Shown: positions 1 through 5,803 of the stretch, piece after piece | How positions within the stretch are numbered: the first letter of the stretch is position 1 | Layout: each line of letters starts with the position of its first letter | Source: an uncultured Treponema sp. | Lineage (GTDB): Bacteria; Spirochaetota; Spirochaetia; Treponematales; Treponemataceae | Length of the DNA: 10,206 nt | Direction of reading: 5' to 3' | Assembly (NCBI GenBank): GCA_937901865.1 | Contig: CALDID010000156.1 | Coordinates: 1 to 10,206 of the forward strand | Translations under genes and position numbers: made by a program | The notes under the pieces: model-generated | Told to the model about the DNA's origin: nothing | Databases searched by the model: none | Seen by the model: only the letters and a program-made list of their open reading frames with translations

Positions 1-1
1 G

Positions 2-304
2 ACAGAAAATGTCCCTTTAAATGTCCCTTTAACCGAGCGCCAGAAAACTAGGGAGGAAAGTGACCAGAAAACAATAAAGTGGCCAGAAAAGTGGCCAGAA
101 AAGTGGCCAGAAAAATGTCAGCAGATATATAATGCAATAAACATGGATAGAAATATAACAATCGCAAAACTGGAGACTCTCTTATCTCTTGGACACACTA
201 CAATCAAAAAAATGCTTAGTGAAATGCAGAATGAAGGTTATATTCGCCGGGTAGGTGCAGACAAAGGCGGCTATTGGGAAATTGTTTCAGGAGCAGATAA
301 ATGA
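2..304 (+). CDS. C-terminal part of a probable AlbA_2/ATP-binding transcriptional regulator (5' end outside window)
   Basis: The frame is open from the window edge to TGA at 302-304 and encodes 100 residues. The last ~60 residues read as a winged helix: a helix after NITIAKLETLLSLG, a recognition helix TTIKKMLSEMQNEG and a wing IRRVGADKGGYWEIV. This ending, preceded by a low-complexity linker, is typical of the C-terminus of divergent-AAA / AlbA_2 'putative DNA-binding' proteins often found beside type I restriction genes. The linker carries NVPL twice and WPEK three times, each encoded by perfect 12-bp tandem units. The catalytic/N-terminal part is off the window, so the family call rests only on the tail and on the neighbouring yhcG and hsdS genes. 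A fragment of a different wHTH regulator is possible. Confidence 0.6.
   Translation, partial: TENVPLNVPLTERQKTREESDQKTIKWPEKWPEKWPEKCQQIYNAINMDRNITIAKLETLLSLGHTTIKKMLSEMQNEGYIRRVGADKGGYWEIVSGADK
8..31 (+). repeat. 12-bp tandem repeat, 2 copies (encodes NVPL)
   Basis: The unit AATGTCCCTTTA occurs at 8-19 and 20-31, in frame. It belongs to the linker of the truncated regulator. Confidence 0.8.
79..114 (+). repeat. 12-bp tandem repeat, 3 perfect copies (encodes WPEK)
   Basis: The unit GTGGCCAGAAAA occurs three times without mismatch (79-90, 91-102, 103-114), with a degenerate relative just upstream at about 59-70. The period is a multiple of three, so copy-number change would alter linker length without a frameshift. 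Confidence 0.9.
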
Positions 305-357
305 GCGAGTGAAAAACGGTATGTCCTGTGGATATATGTGAAACGGAGAATTAAAAG

Positions 358-1401
358 ATGAAAAGTGAAAATGAACTTAAATTAATCGACAAAGAATATA
401 ACACTTGGATTTCTCATGTAAAAAGACAGGTACGAGGAGCTCAGATTAAGGCCAGCATAGCTGTAAATGAAGAAATGCTGGAACTTTATTGGAATATCGG
501 TAAAGATATTTCAGAAAGGAATTTTGAGAAATCTTACGGAAGCAAGTTTTTTGAAAAAACAAGTTTTGAACTAAAGACAGAATTCCCAGACGCACAAGGC
601 TTTTCTGTAACAAACTTAAAATACATGAAACGCTTTTATAAGTTTTATGAACCAATTCGTCACCAGCTTGGTGACGAATTCAATGCAAACATATTTACTA
701 TTCCATGGCGACATCATATAGAAATATTTACACGAGCAAAATCGATTGATGAAGCTTTGTTTTTTATTTCTAAAACTAAAGAAAACGGATGGAGCCGTGC
801 AATGCTCATCAATATGATGGACACAAAGCTTTTTGAAACTCGTGGAAACACAATTAATAACTTTGCCCTTACACTTCCTGAAAATGAGAGCGAATGTGCA
901 AAAGAAATCCTTAAGGATGAATACAAATTTGATTTTCTTTCTATGTCTGAAAAGTATGAAGAAAAAGATTTGCATAAAGGATTGGAACAGAATTTAATAC
1001 AGTTTCTTCTGGAACTTGGAAATGGTTTTGCATTTGTAGGAAGTCATGTTCCTTTTGTTGTTAATGGGGATGATTACGAACTTGACTTGCTATTTTATCA
1101 TTTGAAATTACGCTGCTATATTGTTGTTGAATTAAAGGTCGTTAAATTCCAGCCGGAGTTTGTAAGCAAGCTGAACTTCTATTGCAATGCAGTAAATCAT
1201 ATGATGAAAGATAAGACTGATAAAAACACAATTGGTCTTTTAATTTGCAAGGAAAAGAATGATGTAGTTGCACAATGGACTGTAGAAAACTTAAGCGAGC
1301 CTATTGGAATATCAACCTATTCCCTCAAGAAAGTTTTACCATCAGAAGAAGAAATTCAGAAAACACTTACTAAAGATGAAAACAATGGAGCTGAAAAATG
1401 A
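358..1401 (+). CDS. yhcG: YhcG/DUF1016-family PD-(D/E)xK nuclease-domain protein
   Basis: 347 residues, the usual length of the family. The N-terminal DUF1016_N part (about 12-165) contains the family patterns LYWNIGKDI, FSVTNLKYMKRFY and IPWRHHIEI, and a helical NGWSR segment. The C-terminal part (about 185-330) is a PD-(D/E)xK-like fold: E210 in the leading helix, D243 in ELDLLFYH and the E258-x-K260 pair in VVELK, followed by FQPEFVSKLNFY. All expected catalytic positions are present. The biochemical role of YhcG proteins is not firmly settled; they recur inside type I restriction loci, as here, where hsdS follows immediately. The start has a GGAG ribosome site at 345-348. The stop overlaps the ATG of the hsdS remnant at 1398. 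An 11-bp perfect inverted repeat lies inside the gene at 654-680. Confidence 0.88.
   Translation: MKSENELKLIDKEYNTWISHVKRQVRGAQIKASIAVNEEMLELYWNIGKDISERNFEKSYGSKFFEKTSFELKTEFPDAQGFSVTNLKYMKRFYKFYEPIRHQLGDEFNANIFTIPWRHHIEIFTRAKSIDEALFFISKTKENGWSRAMLINMMDTKLFETRGNTINNFALTLPENESECAKEILKDEYKFDFLSMSEKYEEKDLHKGLEQNLIQFLLELGNGFAFVGSHVPFVVNGDDYELDLLFYHLKLRCYIVVELKVVKFQPEFVSKLNFYCNAVNHMMKDKTDKNTIGLLICKEKNDVVAQWTVENLSEPIGISTYSLKKVLPSEEEIQKTLTKDENNGAEK
654..680. repeat. Perfect 11-bp inverted repeat inside yhcG
   Basis: AATTCGTCACC (654-664), loop AGCTT (665-669), GGTGACGAATT (670-680). It encodes the segment around IRHQLGDEF just before the conserved IPW motif. There is no U-tract, so it is not an intrinsic terminator. 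Confidence 0.85.
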
Positions 1402-1562
1402 ATGATTGGAAGACGGTAAGACTTGGGGATGTGTGTGGGGGAAGCCTCCCCCTCGCGCCCACTTCGTTGGTCACTACCCCCTCTGCAAGGCAAACTTTGT
1501 TTGCCCGCTCAACCGCCGCCCGCAACGCCTGCTGCGACTTTTGCGAAGCAAAATGTCGTTAA
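1398..1562 (+). pseudogene. hsdS: 5' remnant of a type I restriction specificity gene (hsdS)
   Basis: ATG at 1398 overlaps the yhcG stop. The frame opens MNDWKTVRLGDVC, a classic HsdS N-terminus (the 'W..v.LGdv' start of a target recognition domain). After about 15 codons all resemblance stops and the frame runs through hairpin-rich DNA into TAA at 1560-1562. The remainder of this hsdS is absent; a full hsdS starts anew at 1628 with a different first TRD. I infer that an older hsdS lost everything after its first codons through recombination or insertion of the palindromic element. It could be translated as a 54-residue peptide but is unlikely to be functional. Confidence 0.65.
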
Positions 1563-1612
1563 GCAATCGAAGATTGCGACTCACACGGATTCGATTTTGC
1601 TAACGCAAAATC
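1437..1612. repeat. String of short hairpins between the hsdS remnant and hsdS
   Basis: At least five small palindromes follow one another: GGGGGA/TCCCCC (1437-1452, loop 4); GGCAAAC/GTTTGCC (1489-1505, loop TTT); CGAC-TTTTGC/GCAAAA-GTCG with one bulged T (1535-1558, loop GAA); GCAATC/GATTGC (1563-1577, loop GAA); GATTTTGC/GCAAAATC (1593-1612, loop TAAC). A weaker CCA/TGG pair around TTCG lies at 1459-1470. Composition is GC-rich and unlike the flanking AT-rich genes. It ends directly before the ribosome site of hsdS. The short open frames here carry no recognisable protein. Confidence 0.8.
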
Positions 1613-1619
1613 AGGGGAG
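1613..1619 (+). promoter_or_regulatory. Ribosome binding site of hsdS, abutting the last hairpin
   Basis: AGGGGAG lies 8 nt before ATG at 1628 and begins one base after the 1593-1612 hairpin. It supports 1628 as the real start rather than a continuation of the upstream remnant. Confidence 0.7.
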
Positions 1620-1627
1620 ATAAAAAA

Positions 1628-2722
1628 ATGAAAATAGTTAATTTTTCTGATTTGATAGTTGACAGAACAAAAGATAGTGTAAAACTTCCGACAAACGAGT
1701 ATAAAGCAACTGGCAAAACTGCAATTATTGACCAAGGACAGAATTTTATTGCTGGTTATACAAATAATATAGACGGAATTTTTACTGATATTCCTGCAAT
1801 TATTTTTGGAGATCACACCCGAGTTTTTAAATATGTAGATTTCCCGTTTTTTCTTGGAGCAGATGGAGTAAAAATTCTAAAAGCAAATCAAGAAGTTTCG
1901 TATAAGTATCTTTTTCACTATTTTCTGCAAGCTAAGTTTCCTAACACTGGGTATGCACGTCATTTTAAATGGTTAAAAGACTTAAAAATCCCCCTCCCTC
2001 CCCTCGCCACGCAAAAACACATCGCCGCCGTGCTGGACAAATGCACCGCGCTCATCGCCAAGCACAAGCAAATGCTCGAAAAATACGACACGCTCATCAA
2101 ATCGCAGTTTGTCGAGATGTTTGGCGACCCTGTTATTAACGAAAAGGGCTGGGAAATGTCAGAACTTGGAAAGCAATGTACAGAAGTTCGTTATGGCACA
2201 AGTAAGCCTGCCGTTGAAAATGGAAAATATCCATATCTTAGAATGAACAACATAACTTATGGCGGTTATCTTGATTTATCAAATATCAAATACATTGATA
2301 TAGCAGATGATGAATTGCCTAAATGTTCTGTTAAGAAAGGTGATATTCTTTTTAATCGAACAAACAGTCCTGAATTATGTGGTAAAACTTGCTTATATAA
2401 TCTTGATGAAACTATGGTTATTGCAGGTTACATAATTCGAGTTCGAGTGAATGAGCGATTAAACCCTCAATATGTGGCTATATTTTTTAATACGCAAACA
2501 ATAAAGAAAATGCTTAGGGAAATGGCAAAAGGTGCTATTAACCAAGCAAACATAAATGCACAAGAAATGCAATCAATAAAAATCCCCGTTCCCCCTCTCG
2601 CCCTGCAGGAAAAATTCGCTGAGTTTGTGCGTGCGGTGGACGCGCAAAAAGCAAAGGCGCAACAGTCGCTCGACAAGGCGGAAACGCTCTACAAGGCACT
2701 AATGCAGGAATATTTAGGCTGA
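1628..2722 (+). CDS. hsdS: Type I restriction-modification specificity subunit HsdS, two TRDs
   Basis: The DNA-recognition subunit of a type I restriction enzyme, working with HsdM and HsdR (not in this window). 364 residues: TRD1 about 1-118 with IIDQGQNFIAGYTN, AIIFGDHTRV, FFLGADGVK and NTGYARHFKWLK; central conserved region 119-168 (KIPLPPLATQKHIAAVLDK then a helical spacer to FVEMFGDP); TRD2 about 175-316 with RYGTSKPA, YPYLRMNNI, GDILFNRTNS and GAINQANIN; C-terminal conserved helix 317-364 (KIPVPPLALQEKFAEFV). It appears intact. Base composition is mosaic: both TRDs are AT-rich, whereas the two conserved regions (about 1990-2130 and 2581-2700) are GC-rich with C/G third positions. This fits TRD exchange by recombination within conserved segments. 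Confidence 0.93.
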   Translation: MKIVNFSDLIVDRTKDSVKLPTNEYKATGKTAIIDQGQNFIAGYTNNIDGIFTDIPAIIFGDHTRVFKYVDFPFFLGADGVKILKANQEVSYKYLFHYFLQAKFPNTGYARHFKWLKDLKIPLPPLATQKHIAAVLDKCTALIAKHKQMLEKYDTLIKSQFVEMFGDPVINEKGWEMSELGKQCTEVRYGTSKPAVENGKYPYLRMNNITYGGYLDLSNIKYIDIADDELPKCSVKKGDILFNRTNSPELCGKTCLYNLDETMVIAGYIIRVRVNERLNPQYVAIFFNTQTIKKMLREMAKGAINQANINAQEMQSIKIPVPPLALQEKFAEFVRAVDAQKAKAQQSLDKAETLYKALMQEYLG

Positions 2723-2766
2723 ATGAGAAAAGATTCAATTTAAAAATACGAAAAAAACATTTACTT

Positions 2767-2781
2767 TGCATGTATAATGCA
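2767..2781. promoter_or_regulatory. Probable promoter -10 and operator of the toxin-antitoxin operon
   Basis: A perfect TATAAT (2773-2778) is embedded in the inverted repeat TGCAT-GTATA-ATGCA (2767-2781), 29 nt before the antitoxin start. No good -35 is visible at the right distance. RelB-type antitoxins repress their own promoter by binding palindromes of this kind, so I infer an autoregulatory operator. No binding data are available. Confidence 0.5.
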
Positions 2782-2809
2782 GTATATTTTGAAACTAGGA
2801 GGTAGTAAT

Positions 2810-3079
2810 ATGACAAGTTTAAGCATTCGTATGGAAGATGAAACAAAAGTCGCGTTTGATAAATTTTGTGACGAAATAGGGCTTTCTGTTTCTTCCGTGT
2901 TCAATATGTTCGCTAAAAAAGTTGTTCGGGAGCAGAGAATTCCTTTTGAAATCAACGCAAACCCGTTTTATTCAGAAGAGAATATGAAATTTTTGCGTGA
3001 ATCAATCGCGCAAGACAAGGCGGGCATCACAAAAAGCATTTCGCTGAATGAGCTGGAAGCAATGGCAGAAACAAAATGA
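2810..3079 (+). CDS. relB: RelB/DinJ-family antitoxin
   Basis: 89 residues. The N-terminus (about 3-45: LSIRMEDETKVAFDKFCDEIGLSVSSVFNMFAKK, given here as the ribbon followed by two helices) has the ribbon-helix-helix pattern of RelB/DinJ antitoxins, followed by the typical IPFEI segment. The C-terminal half (about 55-89) is the expected toxin-wrapping tail. The start is chosen at 2810 because AGGAGG at 2797-2802 sits 7 nt upstream; an in-frame ATG at 2777 lies within the -10 element and is rejected. It overlaps the toxin gene by 4 nt (ATGA), which implies translational coupling. It should neutralise the toxin and repress the operon. Confidence 0.88.
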   Translation: MTSLSIRMEDETKVAFDKFCDEIGLSVSSVFNMFAKKVVREQRIPFEINANPFYSEENMKFLRESIAQDKAGITKSISLNELEAMAETK

Positions 3080-3345
3080 ATATAGTTTGGACTCCCAAAG
3101 CAATGGCAGACTTGACGCAATTGGTCGAAAACAACCAACGAAAGATTCTGCTAAAAATCATCAAGCTGATAAACGACATACAACGCAACGGTGCCGAAAA
3201 GGGACTTGGCAAACCCGAAGCGTTAAAGCACGACTTATCTGGCTATTGGAGCAGGGAAATCACAGATGAAGACCGCCTTGTTTATCGCCTTGACGAAAAT
3301 GGCGATTTGCACATAGTTTCCTGTAAAACTCACTATCACAAATAG
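3076..3345 (+). CDS. yoeB: YoeB/Txe-family mRNA interferase toxin
   Basis: 89 residues. It shows the YoeB signature across its length: IVWTPKAMADL at the start, then GLGKPEALKHDLSGYWSREI, TDEDRLVYRL and the C-terminal CKTHYHK. The residues equivalent to E. coli YoeB E46, R65 and H83 are E48, R67 and H86, so it looks catalytically intact. The family binds the ribosomal A site and cleaves mRNA during translation. Its usual partner is a YefM/Phd antitoxin, whereas here the overlapping upstream gene is RelB/DinJ-like. Expression is expected from the shared promoter at about 2773. Confidence 0.93.
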   Translation: MNIVWTPKAMADLTQLVENNQRKILLKIIKLINDIQRNGAEKGLGKPEALKHDLSGYWSREITDEDRLVYRLDENGDLHIVSCKTHYHK

Positions 3346-3351
3346 TTTTTT
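3332..3351 (+). terminator. Weak possible terminator after yoeB
   Basis: ACTAT-CACAA-ATAGT followed by five T (3347-3351), overlapping the yoeB stop. The stem is only 5 bp and AT-rich, so termination is uncertain. Confidence 0.3.
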
Positions 3352-3438
3352 CATTTCGTTCAACATATCAGAGTGTGTACCGTATTTTTGAGAAAGTGAG
3401 CTTTGCGCAAAATAATCAAGAAACGGGGAGGACAGATA

Positions 3439-3467
3439 TTGATAAAAGAGAGCGATGAAAATACAAT
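3439..3467 (+). promoter_or_regulatory. Sigma-70-type promoter of the M24 peptidase gene
   Basis: TTGATA (3439-3444), a 17-bp spacer and TACAAT (3462-3467), 33 nt before the start at 3501. Close consensus match and correct spacing. The rest of the 3346-3500 gap shows no gene. Confidence 0.65.
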
Positions 3468-3500
3468 GATGTGCGAAAAATATCTTTTGGAGGAAAATCA

Positions 3501-4643
3501 ATGAAAGAGTTTGATTTAGACAAAATCTATAAAGCACGCCGCGAAAGAGTTGCGGAATTCTTGCGAAAAGAAAAAATCTTCGCCGTCGTGTTTGAAGACA
3601 CCGAGGGCGCGCGCGATGTGGCGATTCGATACCTCACGGGACACCCGAGCGACGCGATTTTGATTATCACGGAAAAGGGCGAGAGCGTTTTGACGGCGTG
3701 GGACGAAAACTTGATGAAGGAAAAGGCAAAAGCCGACCGTCTTATCCCTTACACAGCCTTTGAGCGAAAGAAAGAGCGGGCTATCCGTGAGATTCTCGCG
3801 TCTTTTTCGTACGCGCCGAAAAATGCGGTGGTGGAATTGCCGAGCGTAACGAGCTATTTGCAGTTCAAGAAATACGAAAAGGAGCTTGAGGGCTGGTGCA
3901 TTGAGTGCCGCGAAAAAGGTGCGCACGACGCGGTGGTGAAGATGCGCGCGGTGAAAGACGAGTACGAAATTGAGTGCACTCGCGAGGCGTGTCGCATTAC
4001 GAACGGCATTACCGACCTCATCGAAACGATGGCGCGAAACGGCGAAATCAAAACAGAAACCGATGTGGCGTTGCTCATCGAGCGAAAATTGCGCGAGGCG
4101 GGCTGTGAGCGAACGAGTTTCGACACATTGGCGGCAGGTCCTGCGCGGAGCTTTGCAATTCACGCATTTCCTCCATACACAAACGGCGCGTGGCCTGCAC
4201 AGGGGCTTTCGATTCTTGATTACGGCGTTTGCTTTGAGGGCTACGCTTCAGACGCGACAATCACGATTGCAAAGGGCAAGCTGACCGATGAGCAAGAAAA
4301 ACAGCTCGCTTTGACACAACAGGCGTTCGACGAGTGCTTAAAGCTCTATAAAGCAGGCAACAAGACGAAAGACGCGGCGGCAAAAGCCGATGAGATTTTT
4401 GCGAGCGCAAACCGCACTATGCCGCACGGGCTTGGACACGGCACGGGCTTGGAGATTCACGAAGCGCCGAGCGTGAGTATGAGGGCTGACGACGATGTGA
4501 TATTCCAAGTGGGCAACATCGTAACGCTTGAGCCGGGATTATATGATGCGCACATCGGTGGCTGCCGTTTGGAAAACGATGTTTTGATTACGGCGGACGG
4601 AAACGAGGTGCTCACGAACAGCCGCATTATTCGCATTGACTAA
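3501..4643 (+). CDS. M24-family Xaa-Pro aminopeptidase
   Basis: 380 residues, typical for short bacterial Xaa-Pro peptidases. The N-terminal creatinase-like domain spans about 8-135 and the C-terminal pita-bread catalytic domain about 145-378. The five dinuclear-metal ligands are all visible: D240 (SILDYG), D251 (ASDATI, 11 residues later), H313 (GLGHGTGLEIHE), E343 (TLEPGLY) and E358 (CRLENDVLI). Accessory His residues stand at H221 (IHAFP) and H320. It is probably cytoplasmic, releasing the N-terminal residue from peptides with proline at position 2. The start at 3501 is preferred over an in-frame ATG at 3471 because TGGAGG (3488-3493) lies 7 nt before it. The gene is flanked by its own promoter and terminator. 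Prolidase activity cannot be excluded from sequence. Confidence 0.9.
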   Translation: MKEFDLDKIYKARRERVAEFLRKEKIFAVVFEDTEGARDVAIRYLTGHPSDAILIITEKGESVLTAWDENLMKEKAKADRLIPYTAFERKKERAIREILASFSYAPKNAVVELPSVTSYLQFKKYEKELEGWCIECREKGAHDAVVKMRAVKDEYEIECTREACRITNGITDLIETMARNGEIKTETDVALLIERKLREAGCERTSFDTLAAGPARSFAIHAFPPYTNGAWPAQGLSILDYGVCFEGYASDATITIAKGKLTDEQEKQLALTQQAFDECLKLYKAGNKTKDAAAKADEIFASANRTMPHGLGHGTGLEIHEAPSVSMRADDDVIFQVGNIVTLEPGLYDAHIGGCRLENDVLITADGNEVLTNSRIIRID

Positions 4644-4660
4644 TTGATTCTTTTTCTAAA

Positions 4661-4690
4661 AGCTGTTGCATATTGCAATGGCTTTTGTTA
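4661..4690 (+). terminator. Intrinsic terminator of the peptidase gene, overlapping the cobalamin operon promoter
   Basis: Stem AGCTGTTGCA (4661-4670), loop TAT, TGCAATGGCT (4674-4683): ten pairs including two G-U, followed by TTTGTTATTATAT. The hairpin contains the -35 of the next promoter. Confidence 0.6.
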
Positions 4691-4694
4691 TTAT
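4666..4694 (+). promoter_or_regulatory. Promoter of the cobalamin operon
   Basis: TTGCAT (4666-4671), a 17-bp spacer and TATTAT (4689-4694). Transcription would start near 4700, immediately before the riboswitch aptamer. Confidence 0.65.
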
Positions 4695-4699
4695 ATCGC

Positions 4700-4796
4700 A
4701 ATGAGTGCGTGCCTTTTGAGGCAAAGGAGAAGAAGGGTGCAATTCCCTCGCTGTCCCGCAACTGTATAGCCAGACCGCCTGCGTATCTCGTATCTT
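4700..4796 (+). promoter_or_regulatory. Cobalamin riboswitch
   Basis: Conserved aptamer elements appear in order: GTGCCTTTTGAGGC (4707-4722), a purine-rich AAAGGAGAAGAAGG joining region, GGGTGCAATTCCC (4735-4746), GCTGTCCCGCAACTGTA (4750-4766, the strongest block) and AGCCAGACCGCCTGC (4768-4782). It lies between a good promoter and the SBP-cbiK-cbiD genes, whose products make or import corrinoids, so ligand-induced shut-off of the operon is expected. No clear U-tracted terminator follows, so control of ribosome access near the AGAGG site (4816-4820) is more likely than transcription termination. The ends of the aptamer are approximate. Confidence 0.88.
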
Positions 4797-4825
4797 TTAT
4801 TCACGATGTATGGATAGAGGCTTTT

Positions 4826-5794
4826 ATGTCATTCCTTAAACTATCTCTTTGTGTTTTTTTCATTTCGATTCTGTTTCTTTCGTGCGGCAAAAAGGCGCGT
4901 GATGTTTCTGTTCAAAGCACTTCTTCACACAATCAAGCCGACGCAACAGCCATCGAGTTCACCGACGCTCTTAACCGCAAAGTTACGGTAACACAAGCGA
5001 ATAAAGTCGCCGTATTGCAAGGAAGCCTCGCGCACATTTGGATTTGTGCTGGCGGAAAGCTCGCGGCGACCACAGCCGACACATTCACGGAAGCGGACGA
5101 GCTCTCATTTAACAAAGAAGCTCTTTCTGATGCCGAAAACCTCGGTGCATTGATGAGTCCGAATGTAGAGCTGCTCATCGGCGGCGGATACGATTTTATC
5201 ATCTTGTCTTCGGCGATGAGTGCACACACGAAATTGCAAAGCACGCTTGAAGAGGCAGGTTTTACTATCGCATATTTCAAAGTGGAAACATTTTCGGATT
5301 ATCTTTCGATGATGCAAATCTGCACGCACATCACGGGCGACGAGGAAGCATACAAAACAAACGCGCTCGCGGTTTCGCAAAAAATCGACGAACTCAAAGC
5401 GACCTTTAACGAAAAGCCCTCTGTTCTTGTCTTGCGCACATCAAGCGGCAAAATCACATCGAGAAGCGCGAGAAACGATATGAGCGCGGCAATGCTTAGC
5501 GATTTGGGCTGTGTGAACATCGCCGACGAAAAGCAAAGCCTTTTAGAAGACGTGAGCCTTGAAAAAATCATCGAAGCCGACCCCGATTTCATCTTTGTTA
5601 CGATGATGGGCGCGGACAGTGCAAAGGCTCTTTCACATCTGGAAAGCACGTTTGCCGCAAATCCTGCGTGGGCTTCCCTTTCTGCCGTCAAAAGCGGACA
5701 CTACATCATTTTGCCGCGCGCGCTCTTTCACTTCAAGCCCTGCGAAAAATGGGCAGACAGCTACGCGTTTTTAATCAGCACACTTTTATCTTAG
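4826..5794 (+). CDS. ABC transporter substrate-binding lipoprotein, BtuF/FecB-like
   Basis: 322 residues. The N-terminus is a lipoprotein signal (hydrophobic core CVFFISILFLS, lipidated C20 in LFLSCGKK). The mature part has the two-lobe helical-backbone metal-receptor layout (Peripla_BP_2): a TDALNRKVTV-type opening near residue 45, VAVLQGSLAHIWICAGG, a PNVELLIGGGYDFIIL segment, a long linking helix around SDYLSMMQICTHITGDEEAY, and a second lobe with VLVLRTSSGKI, EKIIEADPDFIFVT and HYIILPR. The start is set at 4826, after the riboswitch with AGAGG at 4816-4820; a longer frame from 4673 would run through the riboswitch and is rejected. Riboswitch control and the next gene suggest cobalamin, a corrinoid precursor or cobalt as ligand. 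No permease or ATPase gene is adjacent. Confidence 0.82.
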   Translation: MSFLKLSLCVFFISILFLSCGKKARDVSVQSTSSHNQADATAIEFTDALNRKVTVTQANKVAVLQGSLAHIWICAGGKLAATTADTFTEADELSFNKEALSDAENLGALMSPNVELLIGGGYDFIILSSAMSAHTKLQSTLEEAGFTIAYFKVETFSDYLSMMQICTHITGDEEAYKTNALAVSQKIDELKATFNEKPSVLVLRTSSGKITSRSARNDMSAAMLSDLGCVNIADEKQSLLEDVSLEKIIEADPDFIFVTMMGADSAKALSHLESTFAANPAWASLSAVKSGHYIILPRALFHFKPCEKWADSYAFLISTLLS

Positions 5795-5803
5795 GAGATA
5801 GAA

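Noticed and set aside
1406..1623. Two overlapping plus-strand open frames (65 and 66 residues) downstream of yhcG
   Set aside because: They read through the hairpin string, have no ribosome site and encode no recognisable protein; the openness follows from the palindromic, GC-rich DNA.
3516..4163. 215-residue minus-strand open frame
   Set aside because: It is antisense to the well-supported M24 peptidase; its Arg/His/Phe-rich translation is a shadow of GC-biased third positions.
4673..4825. 51-residue N-terminal extension of the substrate-binding protein
   Set aside because: It would translate the cobalamin riboswitch and bury the lipoprotein signal; the start at 4826 has a ribosome site and a proper signal peptide.
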